Positions 17,627-27,517 of a stretch of 64,000 nt of DNA are shown piece by piece. Source of the DNA: Streptomyces sp. NA02950 (GTDB lineage Bacteria > Actinomycetota > Actinomycetes > Streptomycetales > Streptomycetaceae); assembly GCF_013364155.1 (NCBI RefSeq), contig NZ_CP054916.1, forward strand, positions 6,817,001 through 6,881,000, in the 5' to 3' direction. The notes below the pieces were generated by a model. The model was given only the letters and a program-made list of their open reading frames with translations. It had not been told where the DNA came from and did no database searches. Every line of letters begins with the position of its first letter. Within the stretch, counting starts at the first letter, position 1. The translations under genes and the position numbers were made by a program.

Positions 17627-17878
17627 GTGTACGTCTGCTCATGCTTCGGCATCACCGAGAAGCAGGTGCGCGAGCACGCGGAAACGGGTGCCTGCACACC
17701 ACGCCAGATCGCCGGCGCCTGCAAGGCGGGCACCGACTGCGGTTCCTGCGTCCGCAAGATCCAGGCACTGCTGGGGCGCGGTTCGTGCCCGCGGCGCGAG
17801 AACCTCGATCCGGTGGTGCTGACCTCTGCCGTTGAGGTGCCCGCCGCGCTCGCCGCACCGGCGGCCGAGGCCGCCTGA
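17627..17878 (+). CDS. bfd: bacterioferritin-associated ferredoxin
   Basis: A small (2Fe-2S) protein that reduces and mobilises iron stored in bacterioferritin. The 83-residue product has the four cluster ligands in the CxC-x31-CxxC pattern (Cys4, Cys6, Cys38, Cys41). An Ala/Val/Pro-rich tail of about 25 residues follows the domain. The GTG at 17627 has GGAGAG upstream. It converges on the bacterioferritin gene, and an iron box lies upstream. Release of iron when the cell is starved fits both the neighbour and the operator. Confidence 0.92.
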   Translation: MYVCSCFGITEKQVREHAETGACTPRQIAGACKAGTDCGSCVRKIQALLGRGSCPRRENLDPVVLTSAVEVPAALAAPAAEAA

Positions 17879-17900
17879 GCCCAGGCGGAGCCCAGCCGGG

Positions 17901-18380
17901 TCAGTCGCTCGGCTGCTCGATCTGCTGGGCGATGTAGAGGGCCTCACCGAGCTTCTCGATCAGCGCGAGCTGGGTGTCGAGATAGTCGATGTGCTGCTCC
18001 TCGTCGGCGAGGATGTCCTCGAAGATATTGGCCGAGGTGATGTCGCCCTTGGTGCGCATGAGCTCGATGCCCCGCTTGAGGCGGTCGATGGCCTCGACCT
18101 CCACCTGCCGGTCGGCCTGGAACATCTCGGTGACGGACTGCCCCACGCGGACGTGGAAGAGCCGTTGGTAATTGGGGAGACCGTCGAGGAGAAGGATCCG
18201 GTCGGTGAGCAGCTCGGCGTGCTTCATCTCGTCGAAGGACTCGGCCCGGGTGTATGTGGCAAGCCGTGTCCAGCCAAAGTTGTCCTGCATCTTCGAGTGC
18301 AGAAAGTACTGATTGATCGCGGTCAGCTCACCGGTCAGCTGCTCGTTCAGGAACTCGAGGACCTCGGGGTCGCCCTGCAT
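17901..18380 (-). CDS. bfr: bacterioferritin
   Basis: Iron-storage protein that oxidises Fe(II) and stores it in a 24-subunit shell with haem at the dimer interface. The 159-residue four-helix bundle has the diiron ligands Glu18, Glu51, His54, Glu94, Glu127 and His130 in their usual places and haem ligand Met52. The start at 18380 is an ATG. It is convergent with bfd and ends 22 bp from it. No iron box was seen upstream of bfr itself, so the two genes may respond to iron in opposite ways. Confidence 0.95.
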   Translation of the reverse strand: MQGDPEVLEFLNEQLTGELTAINQYFLHSKMQDNFGWTRLATYTRAESFDEMKHAELLTDRILLLDGLPNYQRLFHVRVGQSVTEMFQADRQVEVEAIDRLKRGIELMRTKGDITSANIFEDILADEEQHIDYLDTQLALIEKLGEALYIAQQIEQPSD

Positions 18381-18530
18381 CGAAGGGGCTCCTTCCCATC
18401 AGAAGGGGGAATGCCAGGTTGCGCGCATCGTCGCATCGTCGCTGGTGGAGCGTCCAGTAAGTGCACGCTTAGTACGAGTTGCCCCCACGGATGATCCCCT
18501 GGTCACGACCACCCCCGGCGGTCTGAGACC

Positions 18531-19163
18531 ATGGAGTCCATGGGTCAGTCGGAAAGCCGCGAGGGGGAGCTCGCGCAGCTGCCTCCGGGTCAGCGACTGC
18601 AACGCGGTTGGCCGGTTACGCACTACGGGCCGGTGCCGAAGTTCAGGCCGGAGCGCTGGGAGTTCCGGGTCTTCGGTGCGACGGCGGACGGCGAGAAGCA
18701 CTGCTGGACGCATGAGGAGTTCTCGGCGCTGCCGTACTCGACGGTCGTGGCCGATCTCCACTGCGTCACCAAATTCAGCATGCTCGACGCCGAATGGGGC
18801 GGGGTCTCGGCGGGGTCGATCGTGGATCTGGCGCCTCCCGCGCCGGATGTCACCCATGTGATGGTGTGGGCGGAATACGGCTTCAGCTCGAATATGCGGT
18901 TGTCGGACTTCGCCGCCCCGACCTCGATCTTCGCCACCCACAAGGACGGCGAACTCCTGACGGCGGAGCACGGATTCCCGGTCCGCCTGGTCGTTCCGCA
19001 TCTCTACGCGTGGAAAGGGCCCAAATGGGTCCGGGGCGTGGAGTACATGACGGCCGACCGCCGGGGCTTCTGGGAGGAGCGGGGGTACCACAACCTCGGC
19101 GACCCCTGGAAGGAGCAGCGCTACTCCTATCAGGAGGTGCCGGGGGACGGTCCCGAGCTGTAG
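18531..19163 (+). CDS. molybdopterin-dependent oxidoreductase (sulfite-oxidase fold)
   Basis: A 210-residue protein with the oxidoreductase molybdopterin-binding domain seen in sulfite oxidases and MsrP/YedY. The molybdenum ligand Cys78 is visible in VVADLHCVTKFS, and the domain continues through KGPKWVRGVEYM. There is no signal peptide, haem domain or dimerisation domain, so it is likely a cytoplasmic, single-domain member that needs a redox partner. The start could be the ATG at 18531 or at 18540; neither has a strong ribosome-binding site. It diverges from bfr with 150 bp between. The substrate is unknown. Confidence 0.85.
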   Translation: MESMGQSESREGELAQLPPGQRLQRGWPVTHYGPVPKFRPERWEFRVFGATADGEKHCWTHEEFSALPYSTVVADLHCVTKFSMLDAEWGGVSAGSIVDLAPPAPDVTHVMVWAEYGFSSNMRLSDFAAPTSIFATHKDGELLTAEHGFPVRLVVPHLYAWKGPKWVRGVEYMTADRRGFWEERGYHNLGDPWKEQRYSYQEVPGDGPEL

Positions 19164-19192
19164 CCGGGCTGCACCCGGGGTCCGTCGGGCGG

Positions 19193-19633
19193 TCAGTGGT
19201 GCTGGTGCACCACCGCATGGCCCTTGCCGCGCCCGATCATCCACTTGTTCACCGGTGTCGTCACCAGGAACGCGACCACGAACGACAGTGCCAGGCTGAT
19301 CCAGAACAGCGCCTCGGACAGGGTCGACTCCATCGCGCCCGGGAAGAGCAGGATCGTGCCGTTGTCGGCCAGCTCCATCACCGCGATCGAGACGGTGTCG
19401 GCGGCCAGCGCGACCCGTACCGCGGTGCGCGGCCCCAGTCCGGACCGCAGCACTCCGCGCACGGTGAACGCATAGCCGAAGGTGAAGGCGAACATGATCG
19501 CCAGTGCCATGGTCGGGGCGTTGTGCCAGGCCAGAGCGGTGCCGATGGCCATGCCAAGGATCTCGCCGATGGCGCAGCCGGTGAGGCAGTGCAGAGTCGC
19601 CCGCGCGGCCGTGGGCCAGCTCGCCGTACTCAT
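19193..19633 (-). CDS. DUF4396 membrane protein
   Basis: A 146-residue integral membrane protein with four predicted helices (about residues 16-36, 40-60, 70-95 and 108-128) and a His-rich end (HAVVHQHH). It resembles the DUF4396 family, whose function is not established; the His tail could bind metal. Its start overlaps the endonuclease IV stop by 4 bp (ATGA), so the two are cotranscribed and probably coupled. It converges on the molybdopterin enzyme gene. Confidence 0.8.
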   Translation of the reverse strand: MSTASWPTAARATLHCLTGCAIGEILGMAIGTALAWHNAPTMALAIMFAFTFGYAFTVRGVLRSGLGPRTAVRVALAADTVSIAVMELADNGTILLFPGAMESTLSEALFWISLALSFVVAFLVTTPVNKWMIGRGKGHAVVHQHH

Positions 19634-20499
19634 CCGTCCCGCAGCTCCTTGAGCCGCGCCACATCCGCCGCATGCCCCTCGGTGCCGCCCGGGGTCTCGA
19701 TCACCAGCGGCACCCCCTCGGTCGCCGGATGGCCGAACAGCTCGCGGAACGGCTCCGCGCCGATGTGCCCGGCGCCGATGTTGGCGTGCCGGTCCTTGTG
19801 GGCGCCGACCACGTCCTTGGAGTCATTGGCGTGGATGAGCTTCAGCCGCCCCGGCCCGGTGACCGCCACCAACTCGTCGAGGGTCTGCTTCATCCCGCCG
19901 GAGGCGGCGAGGTCGTGGCCCGCGGCGAAGACATGGCAGGTGTCCAGGCAGACGCCCAGCCGCGGATGGCGGCCCAGCGCCTCGAAGTACGGCCCGAGGT
20001 CCTCCACCAGCGCGCACAGCGAGGTGCCCTGTCCGGCGGTGGGCTCCAGCAGCAGCCAGGGGTCGTCGTCGTGCGTCAGCTCGTCCAGCAGCGGCAGCAC
20101 CCGCTCCCGCACCTGGGCGAGCGCCTGGACGCGCTCCCGGCCGCCGGTCGCCGAGCCGGTGTGGACCACGACGCCCCGCGCGCCGATCTCGCGGCCGCGG
20201 CGCAGCGAATGGCGCAGGGAGTCCACCGAGCGCTCGGCCGTGGCCTCGGTGTGCGAACCGAAGTTGATCAGGTACGGGGCGTGGACGTAGACCGGCATCG
20301 ACTGCTCGGCGCAGCCGGTGCGGAACGCCTCGTCCTGGGCGGGGGTGCCGGTCGGGGTCGCCCAGCCGCGTGGATTGGCGACGAAGACCTGGACGGTCTC
20401 GGCGCCGATGTCCCGGGCGTGGGCGAGACCGACGGTGGCCAGTCCGCCCGCGACGCGGATATGGCCGCCGACGGGGTTGCGGGTGCGGTGCGTAGTCAC
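19630..20499 (-). CDS. nfo: deoxyribonuclease IV (AP endonuclease family 2)
   Basis: DNA repair enzyme that cuts 5' to abasic sites in base excision repair; the fold is a TIM barrel with a three-zinc centre. Metal-ligand regions are visible: VYVHAPYLIN, GVVVHTGSATG, GVCLDTCHVFAAGHDL, LIHANDSKD and the C-terminal LVIETPGGTEG. The 289-residue length is normal. The GTG at 20499 has a poor ribosome-binding site, so the transcript may be leaderless. It follows the kinase gene after a terminator hairpin and overlaps the DUF4396 gene at its end. Confidence 0.9.
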   Translation of the reverse strand: MTTHRTRNPVGGHIRVAGGLATVGLAHARDIGAETVQVFVANPRGWATPTGTPAQDEAFRTGCAEQSMPVYVHAPYLINFGSHTEATAERSVDSLRHSLRRGREIGARGVVVHTGSATGGRERVQALAQVRERVLPLLDELTHDDDPWLLLEPTAGQGTSLCALVEDLGPYFEALGRHPRLGVCLDTCHVFAAGHDLAASGGMKQTLDELVAVTGPGRLKLIHANDSKDVVGAHKDRHANIGAGHIGAEPFRELFGHPATEGVPLVIETPGGTEGHAADVARLKELRDG

Positions 20500-20524
20500 G
20501 GGGTCAAGGGTCCCAGGCGCGGCG

Positions 20525-20555
20525 GGCGCCCGGGACCGCCGGGGTCCCGGGCGCC
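20525..20555. terminator. hairpin terminator after the Ser/Thr kinase gene
   Basis: A 13-bp perfect stem (GGCGCCCGGGACC at 20525-20537, complement at 20543-20555) with a 5-nt loop, just beyond the kinase stop on the minus strand. Confidence 0.65.
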
Positions 20556-20591
20556 GGGCGTGCGCGGGGTGTTCCTGGAAGGGGGGTGTGC

Positions 20592-22523
20592 CTAGAACAC
20601 GCCCTTGACCTCAATGGTGATGGTGCTGCCCTTGGGGGCCTTGTCCCCGCCGTCCACCGACTGGTCCTTGATCGTGTCCCCGGCGAACAGCGGCTTGTCG
20701 ACATCGACCTCGAAACCCGCGTCCTCCAGCTCGGTGGTGGCGTCGTCGATGCTCATGCCCTCGACATCCGGTACCTCGATCATCTCCTGGCCCTTGGAGA
20801 GCGTCAGCGTCACGGTGTCGCCCTTGGCGGCCACGTCCCCCGGGGACTGCCGGGCGACCGCGCCCTTGTCCTCGTCGGAGAAGACCCGCTGCTCGGCGAT
20901 CTTGACCTTGAAGCCTTCGTCGTTCAGTTCGGACCGGGCGTCGTCGAGCATGTCACCGATCACGTCCGGGATGTCGATCTTGGGTCCCTTGCTGACCACG
21001 ATCGCCACGGGGGTGTCGGGGCGGCGCACGGAGCCCTCACGGGGGTTGGTGGACAGCACCGAGCCCTGGGCGGTCTCGTCGCTGAAGCTCCGGGTGATCC
21101 GGCCCACCGTCAGCCCCTGGTCGGCGATCTTCTTCTTCGCCTCGGCGAGTGTGGTGCCGACCACATTGGGCACCTCGGCCCGCTCCGGCCCCTGGGAGAC
21201 CCGGATCGTCACGGTGCCGTTGTCGCGGATGCGCGCACCGACACCGGGCTTGGTGCTGATCACCCGGCCCTTGTCGACCACATCGCTGAACTCGGAGACG
21301 ACCTTCACGTCCAGACCGGTGTCGTGCAGCTTCTTCTCGGCCTTCGCCTGTGTCATCTTCAGCACCGGGGGGACCTTGGTGAACTGCCCGGAGTTGATGT
21401 ACCAGACGCCGACGCCGATCCCGAGGGCCAGCAGCACCCCGGCGATGATCGTCACGATCCCGCGCCGTGGCATCCGGCCGCCGCGGTCACGGTCTCGGTT
21501 GCCGCGTCCCCGCCGCTCGGGCGGGTCCGGCGGCAGCTCCAGGCGGCTGGTGCGGTGGAGCTGGTCCTGATCGCCGGCTCCGGCGGCGGGCCGCGGGATC
21601 ACCGTCGTCCGGTTCTCCGAGCCGCTGTCCGTGCCCTCCTCCCTGGCCTGCGGCGGTACCGCGTCCAGTTGGGCGTTGGTCAGCGCGGCGCGGGCCGAGC
21701 GGGTCTGGCCGAGCAGCGCGACGGCGTCGGCGGGGCGCAGCGTGATCTCGCGCGCGGTGGCGGAGGCGATCAGGGAGTCCAGTTCGGGCGCCACATCGGG
21801 GGCCAGGGCGGACGGCGGCGGAACGTCCTCGTTGAGGTGCTGGTAGAGGATCTGCGCCGGGGTGCTGCCGCCGTGCGGCTTGGAGCCGGTCAGCATCTCG
21901 TAGAGCACCACACCGCAGGCGTACACATCGGCCCGCGGATCGGCCGTGCCGTTCTCTATCTGCTCGGGCGCGAGATAGGAGACGGTGCCGAGGACGGTGC
22001 CGGTGGAGGCGCTGGTGTTGGTGTCCACCGCCCGCACCAGACCGAAGTCGGCGACCTTGACCCGGCCGTCGTCCCCGATCAGCACGTTCTCCGGCTTCAT
22101 GTCGCGGTGCACGAACCCGGCCCGGTGGGCCGCGCCGAGCGCGGCGAGCACCGGTTCCAGGATGTCGAGCGCGGCACGCGGCTGGAGGGCGCCGCGCTCG
22201 CGCAGCACATCACGCAGGGTGCAGCCCGCGACGTACTCCATCGCCAGATACACGTGCACACCGTCGGTGCCCTGGTCGTAGACGCCGACCACATTGGAGT
22301 GCGCGAGTCTGGCCACGGACTTCGCCTCGCGGATGAAGCGCTCGACGAAGGCGGCGTCGGTGGCGAGGCTCTGGTGCATCACCTTCAGGGCGATGACGCG
22401 GTCGAGCCGGGTGTCGACGGCGCGGTAGACCGTCGCCATCCCGCCCACGGCGATGCGCGCCTCCACGCGGTAGCGGCCGTCGAGCACCTGCCCGACAAGG
22501 GGGTCCTGGAGCGTCGTATCCAC
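20592..22523 (-). CDS. transmembrane Ser/Thr protein kinase with four PASTA domains (PknL position)
   Basis: Eukaryotic-type kinase, 643 residues. The kinase domain (about 17-275) has the Gly loop IAVGGMATVY, Lys47, HRDMKPEN (Asp141) and DFG at 159-161, so it should be active. A Pro/Gly/Arg-rich juxtamembrane stretch leads to one membrane helix (GIVTIIAGVLLALGIGVGVW), then four PASTA repeats of about 67 residues that in relatives bind peptidoglycan fragments. By position it matches mycobacterial pknL, next to the DAHP synthase and Rv2175c-like genes, although mycobacterial PknL lacks PASTA repeats. It may phosphorylate the Rv2175c-like protein encoded at 27116. The ATG is at 22523. Confidence 0.93.
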   Translation of the reverse strand: MDTTLQDPLVGQVLDGRYRVEARIAVGGMATVYRAVDTRLDRVIALKVMHQSLATDAAFVERFIREAKSVARLAHSNVVGVYDQGTDGVHVYLAMEYVAGCTLRDVLRERGALQPRAALDILEPVLAALGAAHRAGFVHRDMKPENVLIGDDGRVKVADFGLVRAVDTNTSASTGTVLGTVSYLAPEQIENGTADPRADVYACGVVLYEMLTGSKPHGGSTPAQILYQHLNEDVPPPSALAPDVAPELDSLIASATAREITLRPADAVALLGQTRSARAALTNAQLDAVPPQAREEGTDSGSENRTTVIPRPAAGAGDQDQLHRTSRLELPPDPPERRGRGNRDRDRGGRMPRRGIVTIIAGVLLALGIGVGVWYINSGQFTKVPPVLKMTQAKAEKKLHDTGLDVKVVSEFSDVVDKGRVISTKPGVGARIRDNGTVTIRVSQGPERAEVPNVVGTTLAEAKKKIADQGLTVGRITRSFSDETAQGSVLSTNPREGSVRRPDTPVAIVVSKGPKIDIPDVIGDMLDDARSELNDEGFKVKIAEQRVFSDEDKGAVARQSPGDVAAKGDTVTLTLSKGQEMIEVPDVEGMSIDDATTELEDAGFEVDVDKPLFAGDTIKDQSVDGGDKAPKGSTITIEVKGVF

Positions 22524-22612
22524 GAGAGAGCATTTTACGGACCGTCCCGGCCGGCTCCGACCGCCTGCCCCAGGTGGGGGCGGAGTTGAAGCCGAACAGT
22601 GACACCCGCGCG

Positions 22613-23071
22613 TCAGTTGTGCGACGCGGCGGCCAGGGCGGCCAGCTCCTCGAGGGCGGAGGTCCAGGCCAGCGCGGCGTACTCGGCGTGCTGGGCCTTC
22701 ACCTCGTCGGAGACTTCCAGAGAGCGGATACCGGATTCCGTCAAGCGGAGGCGGGTGCCCTCGCCCTCCGGGGAGATCCGGAACTCCACCAGGGTGGCCG
22801 TGGCCGCCTCGGTGCCGGGCCGGTCCGGCTCATGGGCCAGCCGGAAGCGGAAGAGGGCGTCCGGGACCGCCCGCTCCACCCGGCCGTGGAACTCCCCGTG
22901 CTCGTCCCAGCGGAAGCGGAGCGTGCCGCCGGGGCGCAGGTCCAGCTCGCAGCCCCCGGAGGCGTACCAGGCGCGGATGTGCTCGGGCGTCGTCAGCACC
23001 CGCCACACCCGGTCGATGGGCGCGGAGACGTACACCTCGCGCTCGATCCGGTCGGCCACGGTCACGGTCAC
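22613..23071 (-). CDS. SRPBCC / AHSA1-family protein
   Basis: A 152-residue protein with the START-like SRPBCC fold. The family pattern is clear: IEREVYVSAPIDRVWRVLTTPEHIRAWY at the start, LDLRPGGTLRFRW in the middle and LRLTESGI near the end. Such proteins bind hydrophobic ligands or help stress chaperones; no specific ligand can be named. GTG at 23071 is chosen because GGAGGT lies 7 nt upstream and the family N-terminus begins there; the frame is open to 23170, but that extension is unlike the family. Downstream of the thiamine genes on the same strand, it may be read from their transcript. Confidence 0.8.
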   Translation of the reverse strand: MTVTVADRIEREVYVSAPIDRVWRVLTTPEHIRAWYASGGCELDLRPGGTLRFRWDEHGEFHGRVERAVPDALFRFRLAHEPDRPGTEAATATLVEFRISPEGEGTRLRLTESGIRSLEVSDEVKAQHAEYAALAWTSALEELAALAAASHN

Positions 23072-23170
23072 GGCGACCACCTCCGGCTTCCACGGTAGGC
23101 GGGGCGTCTCCGGGACGCCCCATCGCCGCTGCCGGCCCCTGGCAGCCGTCACCGGTCTGGAAGCCGTCAC

Positions 23171-24058
<888 letters not shown>

Positions 24059-24259
24059 TCAGCCTCCCTGGACCGCGGTGAGGACCTCGACACGGTCGCC
24101 CTCGCCCAGGGCCGTCACCGGCCACTGGCCGCGCGGTACCACGGTCTCGTTGACGGCCGCGGCGACGCCCGAGGGCGCCTGGGTGAGGGTGGCCACCAGC
24201 CGGTCGAGGGTGGTGCCCTCGACGATCTCGCGGGGCTCCCCGTTTACGGAGACGGTCAT
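24059..24259 (-). CDS. thiS: sulfur carrier protein ThiS
   Basis: Ubiquitin-like 66-residue sulfur carrier for thiazole synthesis. It ends in the required Gly-Gly, which is adenylated and turned into a thiocarboxylate, and has the N-terminal MTVSVNGEPREI strand. Its start overlaps the thiO stop by 4 bp and its stop is 3 bp before thiG, so all three are translated from one message controlled by the riboswitch. Confidence 0.92.
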   Translation of the reverse strand: MTVSVNGEPREIVEGTTLDRLVATLTQAPSGVAAAVNETVVPRGQWPVTALGEGDRVEVLTAVQGG

Positions 24260-25467
24260 GCGGGCTGCTCCTGGAGTGCGTTGATCGAGGGCCGTGCGGT
24301 GCCGTCGAGCCGGTGCGGGGTGAACGCGCGGGCCACCGGCGGGAGTTCTCCGCCGGTCAGCGCCTCGGCCATGACATCGCCCGTGATCGGGGTGAGAAGG
24401 ACGCCGTTGCGGAAGTGGCCGGTGGCCATCTGGAGCCCCGGCAGCGACGTCGGCCCGAGGAAGGGGCCGTTGTCGGGGGAGCCGGGGCGCAGCCCGGCAC
24501 AGGTCTCGACGAGCGGCAGTTCGGTGATGCCGGGGAGCAACTCATGGGCGTCGCGCAGCAGCTCGTACACCCCGCTCGCGGTGACCGTGGTGTCCCAGCC
24601 GCGCTCCTCGGAGGTCGCGCCGATCACCAGCTCGCCGTTGAGGCGCGGGACGAGATAGACGTCCGTGCCGCGCACCACGGCCCGTACCACCCGGGACAGG
24701 AACGGCCGGTAGGCGGCGGGCACGGTCAGCCGCAGCACCTGGCCCTTGACCGGGCGCACCGGCGGCAGCACCTCCTGGGGCAACCCCGCCAGCCGGGCGC
24801 TGAGGCTTCCGGCGGCCAGCACGGTCTGCCCGGCGCGGATCCGGGTACCGTCGGCCAGCTCCGCGCCCGTGGCGCGGTCCCCGGCGACCGTCAGCCGCTC
24901 GGCGAGGACGCGGTGGACGACCACACCGGCCCGCTCGCAGGCGCGCAGCAGCGCCGCCGCCAGCCGCCGCGGATCCACCTGGTGATCGCCGTCGACGCGC
25001 ATCCCGCCGCGGACGCCCGGTGCCAGCATCGGTTCCAGACGGCGGCATTCGCGCCCGGTCAGCCACTCCACGTCCAGCCCGTAGCGCTGGTGCTGCTCAT
25101 GGAGGTCGCGCAGATGGGCGCGGTCGTCGGCGTCGAGCGCCACCATGAGCGTGCCGCAGTCGCGGTAGCCGACCTCCTGGCCGCCCGCCTCCTCCACCTC
25201 CGCCACGAACTCCGGATAGCGGGCCGCGGACGCGAGATTGAGATCGAGCAGCGCGTGCTCGCCGTACCGGAACTCCCCGACGGATCCCAGCATCCCGGCC
25301 GCCACCATGGCCGCCCCGCCGCCGGGCGCCGGGTCCGCCAGCGCGGTCCGCAGCCCGCGCTGGGCCGCCCGCCAGGCCGTGACCAGCCCGATGATGCCGC
25401 CCCCGATCACGAGGGCGTCGTAGCTCCGCGTTCCCTTGGTGCTCGCATGGGTCCCCGATGTGCGCAT
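24256..25467 (-). CDS. thiO: glycine oxidase ThiO
   Basis: FAD enzyme that oxidises glycine to the iminoacetate used by thiazole synthase in aerobic bacteria. The 403-residue protein has the dinucleotide motif VIGGGIIGL near residue 20, the family stretch MVAAGMLGSVGEF and the C-terminal FAD motif near GHFRNGVLLTPITGD. The ATG at 25467 directly follows the TPP riboswitch, with the aptamer end close to the ribosome-binding region, so translation itself may be the controlled step. First gene of thiOSG. Confidence 0.93.
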   Translation of the reverse strand: MRTSGTHASTKGTRSYDALVIGGGIIGLVTAWRAAQRGLRTALADPAPGGGAAMVAAGMLGSVGEFRYGEHALLDLNLASAARYPEFVAEVEEAGGQEVGYRDCGTLMVALDADDRAHLRDLHEQHQRYGLDVEWLTGRECRRLEPMLAPGVRGGMRVDGDHQVDPRRLAAALLRACERAGVVVHRVLAERLTVAGDRATGAELADGTRIRAGQTVLAAGSLSARLAGLPQEVLPPVRPVKGQVLRLTVPAAYRPFLSRVVRAVVRGTDVYLVPRLNGELVIGATSEERGWDTTVTASGVYELLRDAHELLPGITELPLVETCAGLRPGSPDNGPFLGPTSLPGLQMATGHFRNGVLLTPITGDVMAEALTGGELPPVARAFTPHRLDGTARPSINALQEQPA

Positions 25468-25480
25468 GGGCTTGCTGCCC

Positions 25481-25575
25481 CTCCCTTCGCCGGTATGACC
25501 CGGATCAGGTTCATACGGTCGGAGGCCGCCCCAGCCTCCCTCTCAGCCCGGTGCGTCCGAACTCCCGCGAGTGCT
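25481..25575 (-). ncRNA. TPP riboswitch (thi-box) controlling thiOSG
   Basis: On the minus strand the conserved thi-box elements are present in order: GGGCTGAGAGGGAGG, then GAACCTGATCCGGGTCAT, ACCGGCGAAGGGAGG, ending about 13 nt before the thiO ATG. These are the pyrimidine- and pyrophosphate-sensor parts of the TPP aptamer. The short distance to the start suggests TPP binding hides the ribosome-binding site. The exact ends of the outer stem are approximate. Confidence 0.9.
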
Positions 25576-25737
25576 CTGTGGCGCCACACTAGTACGAGCC
25601 TCGAACGGCCCGGAAGGGCGAACCGGGCGAGCCGGGAATCACGGCAACAACCTGCCGTATGCCTTTCACCGATCGTGAATGGGAGATCTCGCCCCGCGCT
25701 CTGCGGTCCGTCCCGCACACCGCCATACAGTGATCGT

Positions 25738-26991
25738 GTGAGCGATGAGACGACGAGGTCGACGTCCACAGTGGGCAGCGGACAGCGTGTGGTGATCGTC
25801 GGCGCGGGCATGGCGGGAGTGCAGACCGCCGTCGCGCTGCGCGAAGAGGGCTGGGCCGGGGAGATCCTGCTGCTGGGCGCGGAGCCCCACCAGCCGTACG
25901 ACCGGCCGCCGCTGTCCAAGGCCGTGCTGCTCGGCAAGGCCGAAGGGTCGGCGTTCGACGTGGACTTCCAGGCGCTCGGCATCGAGCTGCGGCTCGGTGT
26001 CACGGTCTCCGCGCTGAGCAGCGGCGACCGGCGGCTGGAGACCGAGTCCGGGCCGGTGCCGTACGACGTCGTGGTGCTCGCCACCGGTGCCGAGCCGATC
26101 GCCCTGCCCGGCAGCGAGGGCGTCCCCGGTGTCCATCTGCTGCGCACCCTGGACGACGCCGAGCGGCTGCGCCCGGTGCTCGCCCGGCAGCACGAGATCG
26201 TGGTCGTGGGGGCGGGCTGGATCGGCGCGGAGTTCGTCACCGCCGCCCGGGAGGCGGGCTGCGCGGTGACCGTCGTCGAGGCCGCCGACCGGCCGCTGGC
26301 GGGCGCCCTCCCGGCCGAGGTCGCCGCCCCCATGGCCGACTGGTACGCGGACTACGGCGCCACCCTGGTCACCGGCGCCCGGGTGGACGCGGTGGACGAG
26401 AGCGGGCTGCTGCTCGGTGACGGCACCCGGCTGCGGGCGGGCGCGGTGGTCGTCGGCATCGGCGCGCGGCCCGCCACGGACTGGCTGGCGGGCTCCGGCG
26501 TGAACCTGGCGGACGACCGGTCCGTGGCCGCCGACGAGCGGCTGCGCACCTCGGTGCCGGACGTCTACGCGGTCGGCGACTGCGCGTCCTTCCCCTCCGC
26601 GCGCTACGGCACCCGGCTGCTGGTGCACCACTGGGACAACGCGCTCCAGGGGCCGCGCACGGTGGCCGCCAACGTCGTGGGCAGCCGGACGGCCGCGCAC
26701 ACCGCGGTCGCGGTCTACGACCCGGTGCCGTACTTCTGGTCCGAGCAGTTCGGGCGGTTCGTCCAGTACGCGGGGCACCACTCGGAGGCCGACGAACTGG
26801 TGTGGCGGGGTGATCCGGCCGGGGCGTCCTGGGCGGTCTGCTGGCTGCGGGAGGGGGCCCTGGTCGCTCTGCTGGCCGTCGGCCGTCCGCGCGATCTGGC
26901 CCAGGGCCGCAGGCTGATCGAGCGCGGCGCCCGGCTGGACCGGGTACGGGCCATGGACCCCTCGGTGCCGCTGAAGTCCGCCGTTTCCTGA
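25738..26991 (+). CDS. FAD/NAD(P)-dependent ferredoxin-reductase-like oxidoreductase
   Basis: A 417-residue pyridine-nucleotide-disulfide oxidoreductase of the rhodocoxin/putidaredoxin reductase type, which passes electrons from NAD(P)H to a ferredoxin. The FAD motif is VIVGAGMAGVQTA near residue 20, the NAD(P) motif VVVGAGWIGAEF near 160, and the second FAD motif VYAVGDCA near 280. A reductase C-terminal domain follows with YFWSEQFG. The GTG at 25738 starts the family N-terminus; the longer open frame upstream runs antisense to thiO and is rejected. It is divergent from the thiamine operon. No ferredoxin or P450 gene is adjacent, so the partner is unknown. Confidence 0.9.
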   Translation: MSDETTRSTSTVGSGQRVVIVGAGMAGVQTAVALREEGWAGEILLLGAEPHQPYDRPPLSKAVLLGKAEGSAFDVDFQALGIELRLGVTVSALSSGDRRLETESGPVPYDVVVLATGAEPIALPGSEGVPGVHLLRTLDDAERLRPVLARQHEIVVVGAGWIGAEFVTAAREAGCAVTVVEAADRPLAGALPAEVAAPMADWYADYGATLVTGARVDAVDESGLLLGDGTRLRAGAVVVGIGARPATDWLAGSGVNLADDRSVAADERLRTSVPDVYAVGDCASFPSARYGTRLLVHHWDNALQGPRTVAANVVGSRTAAHTAVAVYDPVPYFWSEQFGRFVQYAGHHSEADELVWRGDPAGASWAVCWLREGALVALLAVGRPRDLAQGRRLIERGARLDRVRAMDPSVPLKSAVS

Positions 26992-26996
26992 CCGTT

Positions 26997-27050
26997 CCCG
27001 ACCGCCGGGCCGACGCGGGCGGACCCGGCGGCGGGGGCCCGGCGGTCGGG
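26997..27050. terminator. large hairpin terminator after the FAD oxidoreductase
   Basis: A 15-bp perfect stem (CCCGACCGCCGGGCC at 26997-27011, complement at 27036-27050) with a 24-nt GC-rich loop, right after the stop codon. Confidence 0.7.
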
Positions 27051-27115
27051 TCGGGGCGGCCCGCGCGGCGGACACCCGGCTATCCACTGTCAGTCCCAGA
27101 TGGCAGGCTTGTTCC

Positions 27116-27481
27116 GTGACCGAGATTGACGCAAAGATCGATGCTCTCGTCCCCGCCTGGCTCACCCTCCCCGACGCCGCCGAGAAGCTCGGTGTCGAGG
27201 TGACCCGCGTCCGGCAGCTTGTCAAGGAGGGCCAGCTGATCGCGGTACGCCGTGGCGAGAACCGGGTGCTCCAGGTGCCCGAGGAGTTCATCGGTGACGG
27301 CAAGGTCGTCAAGGGCCTCGTGGGGACCTTGACGCTTCTGAAGGACGACGGCTTCAGCGATGAAGAGATGCTGGAGTGGCTTTTCACCCCCGACCCCAGC
27401 CTGCCCGGCACCCCGGCGCGGGCCCTGCGCGAGAATCGCGGCACGGAAGTGAAGCGCCGGGCACAGGCCCTGGCCGTCTGA
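27116..27481 (+). CDS. Rv2175c-family DNA-binding protein
   Basis: A 121-residue protein with an N-terminal winged helix-turn-helix ([25 protein letters not shown], then a wing at [13 protein letters not shown]) and a helical C-terminal part ([14 protein letters not shown]). It matches the family of mycobacterial Rv2175c, a DNA-binding substrate of kinase PknL. A PknL-position kinase lies 4.6 kb away here, with the thiamine genes and a reductase in between. GTG at 27116 gives the family start. The function is unknown; kinase control is an inference from Mycobacterium. Confidence 0.88.
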   Translation: MTEIDAKIDALVPAWLTLPDAAEKLGVEVTRVRQLVKEGQLIAVRRGENRVLQVPEEFIGDGKVVKGLVGTLTLLKDDGFSDEEMLEWLFTPDPSLPGTPARALRENRGTEVKRRAQALAV

Positions 27482-27517
27482 CCGCACTACGCATTCACGC
27501 ACCACGCACCACCACCT

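Noticed and set aside
18381..18530. Iron box for bfr
   Set aside because: The only palindrome-like stretch (AGTAAGTGCACGCTTAGT) lacks the GGT/ACC half-site cores.
20586..22589. 667-codon plus-strand open frame over the kinase gene
   Set aside because: Antisense shadow of a kinase with all catalytic motifs.
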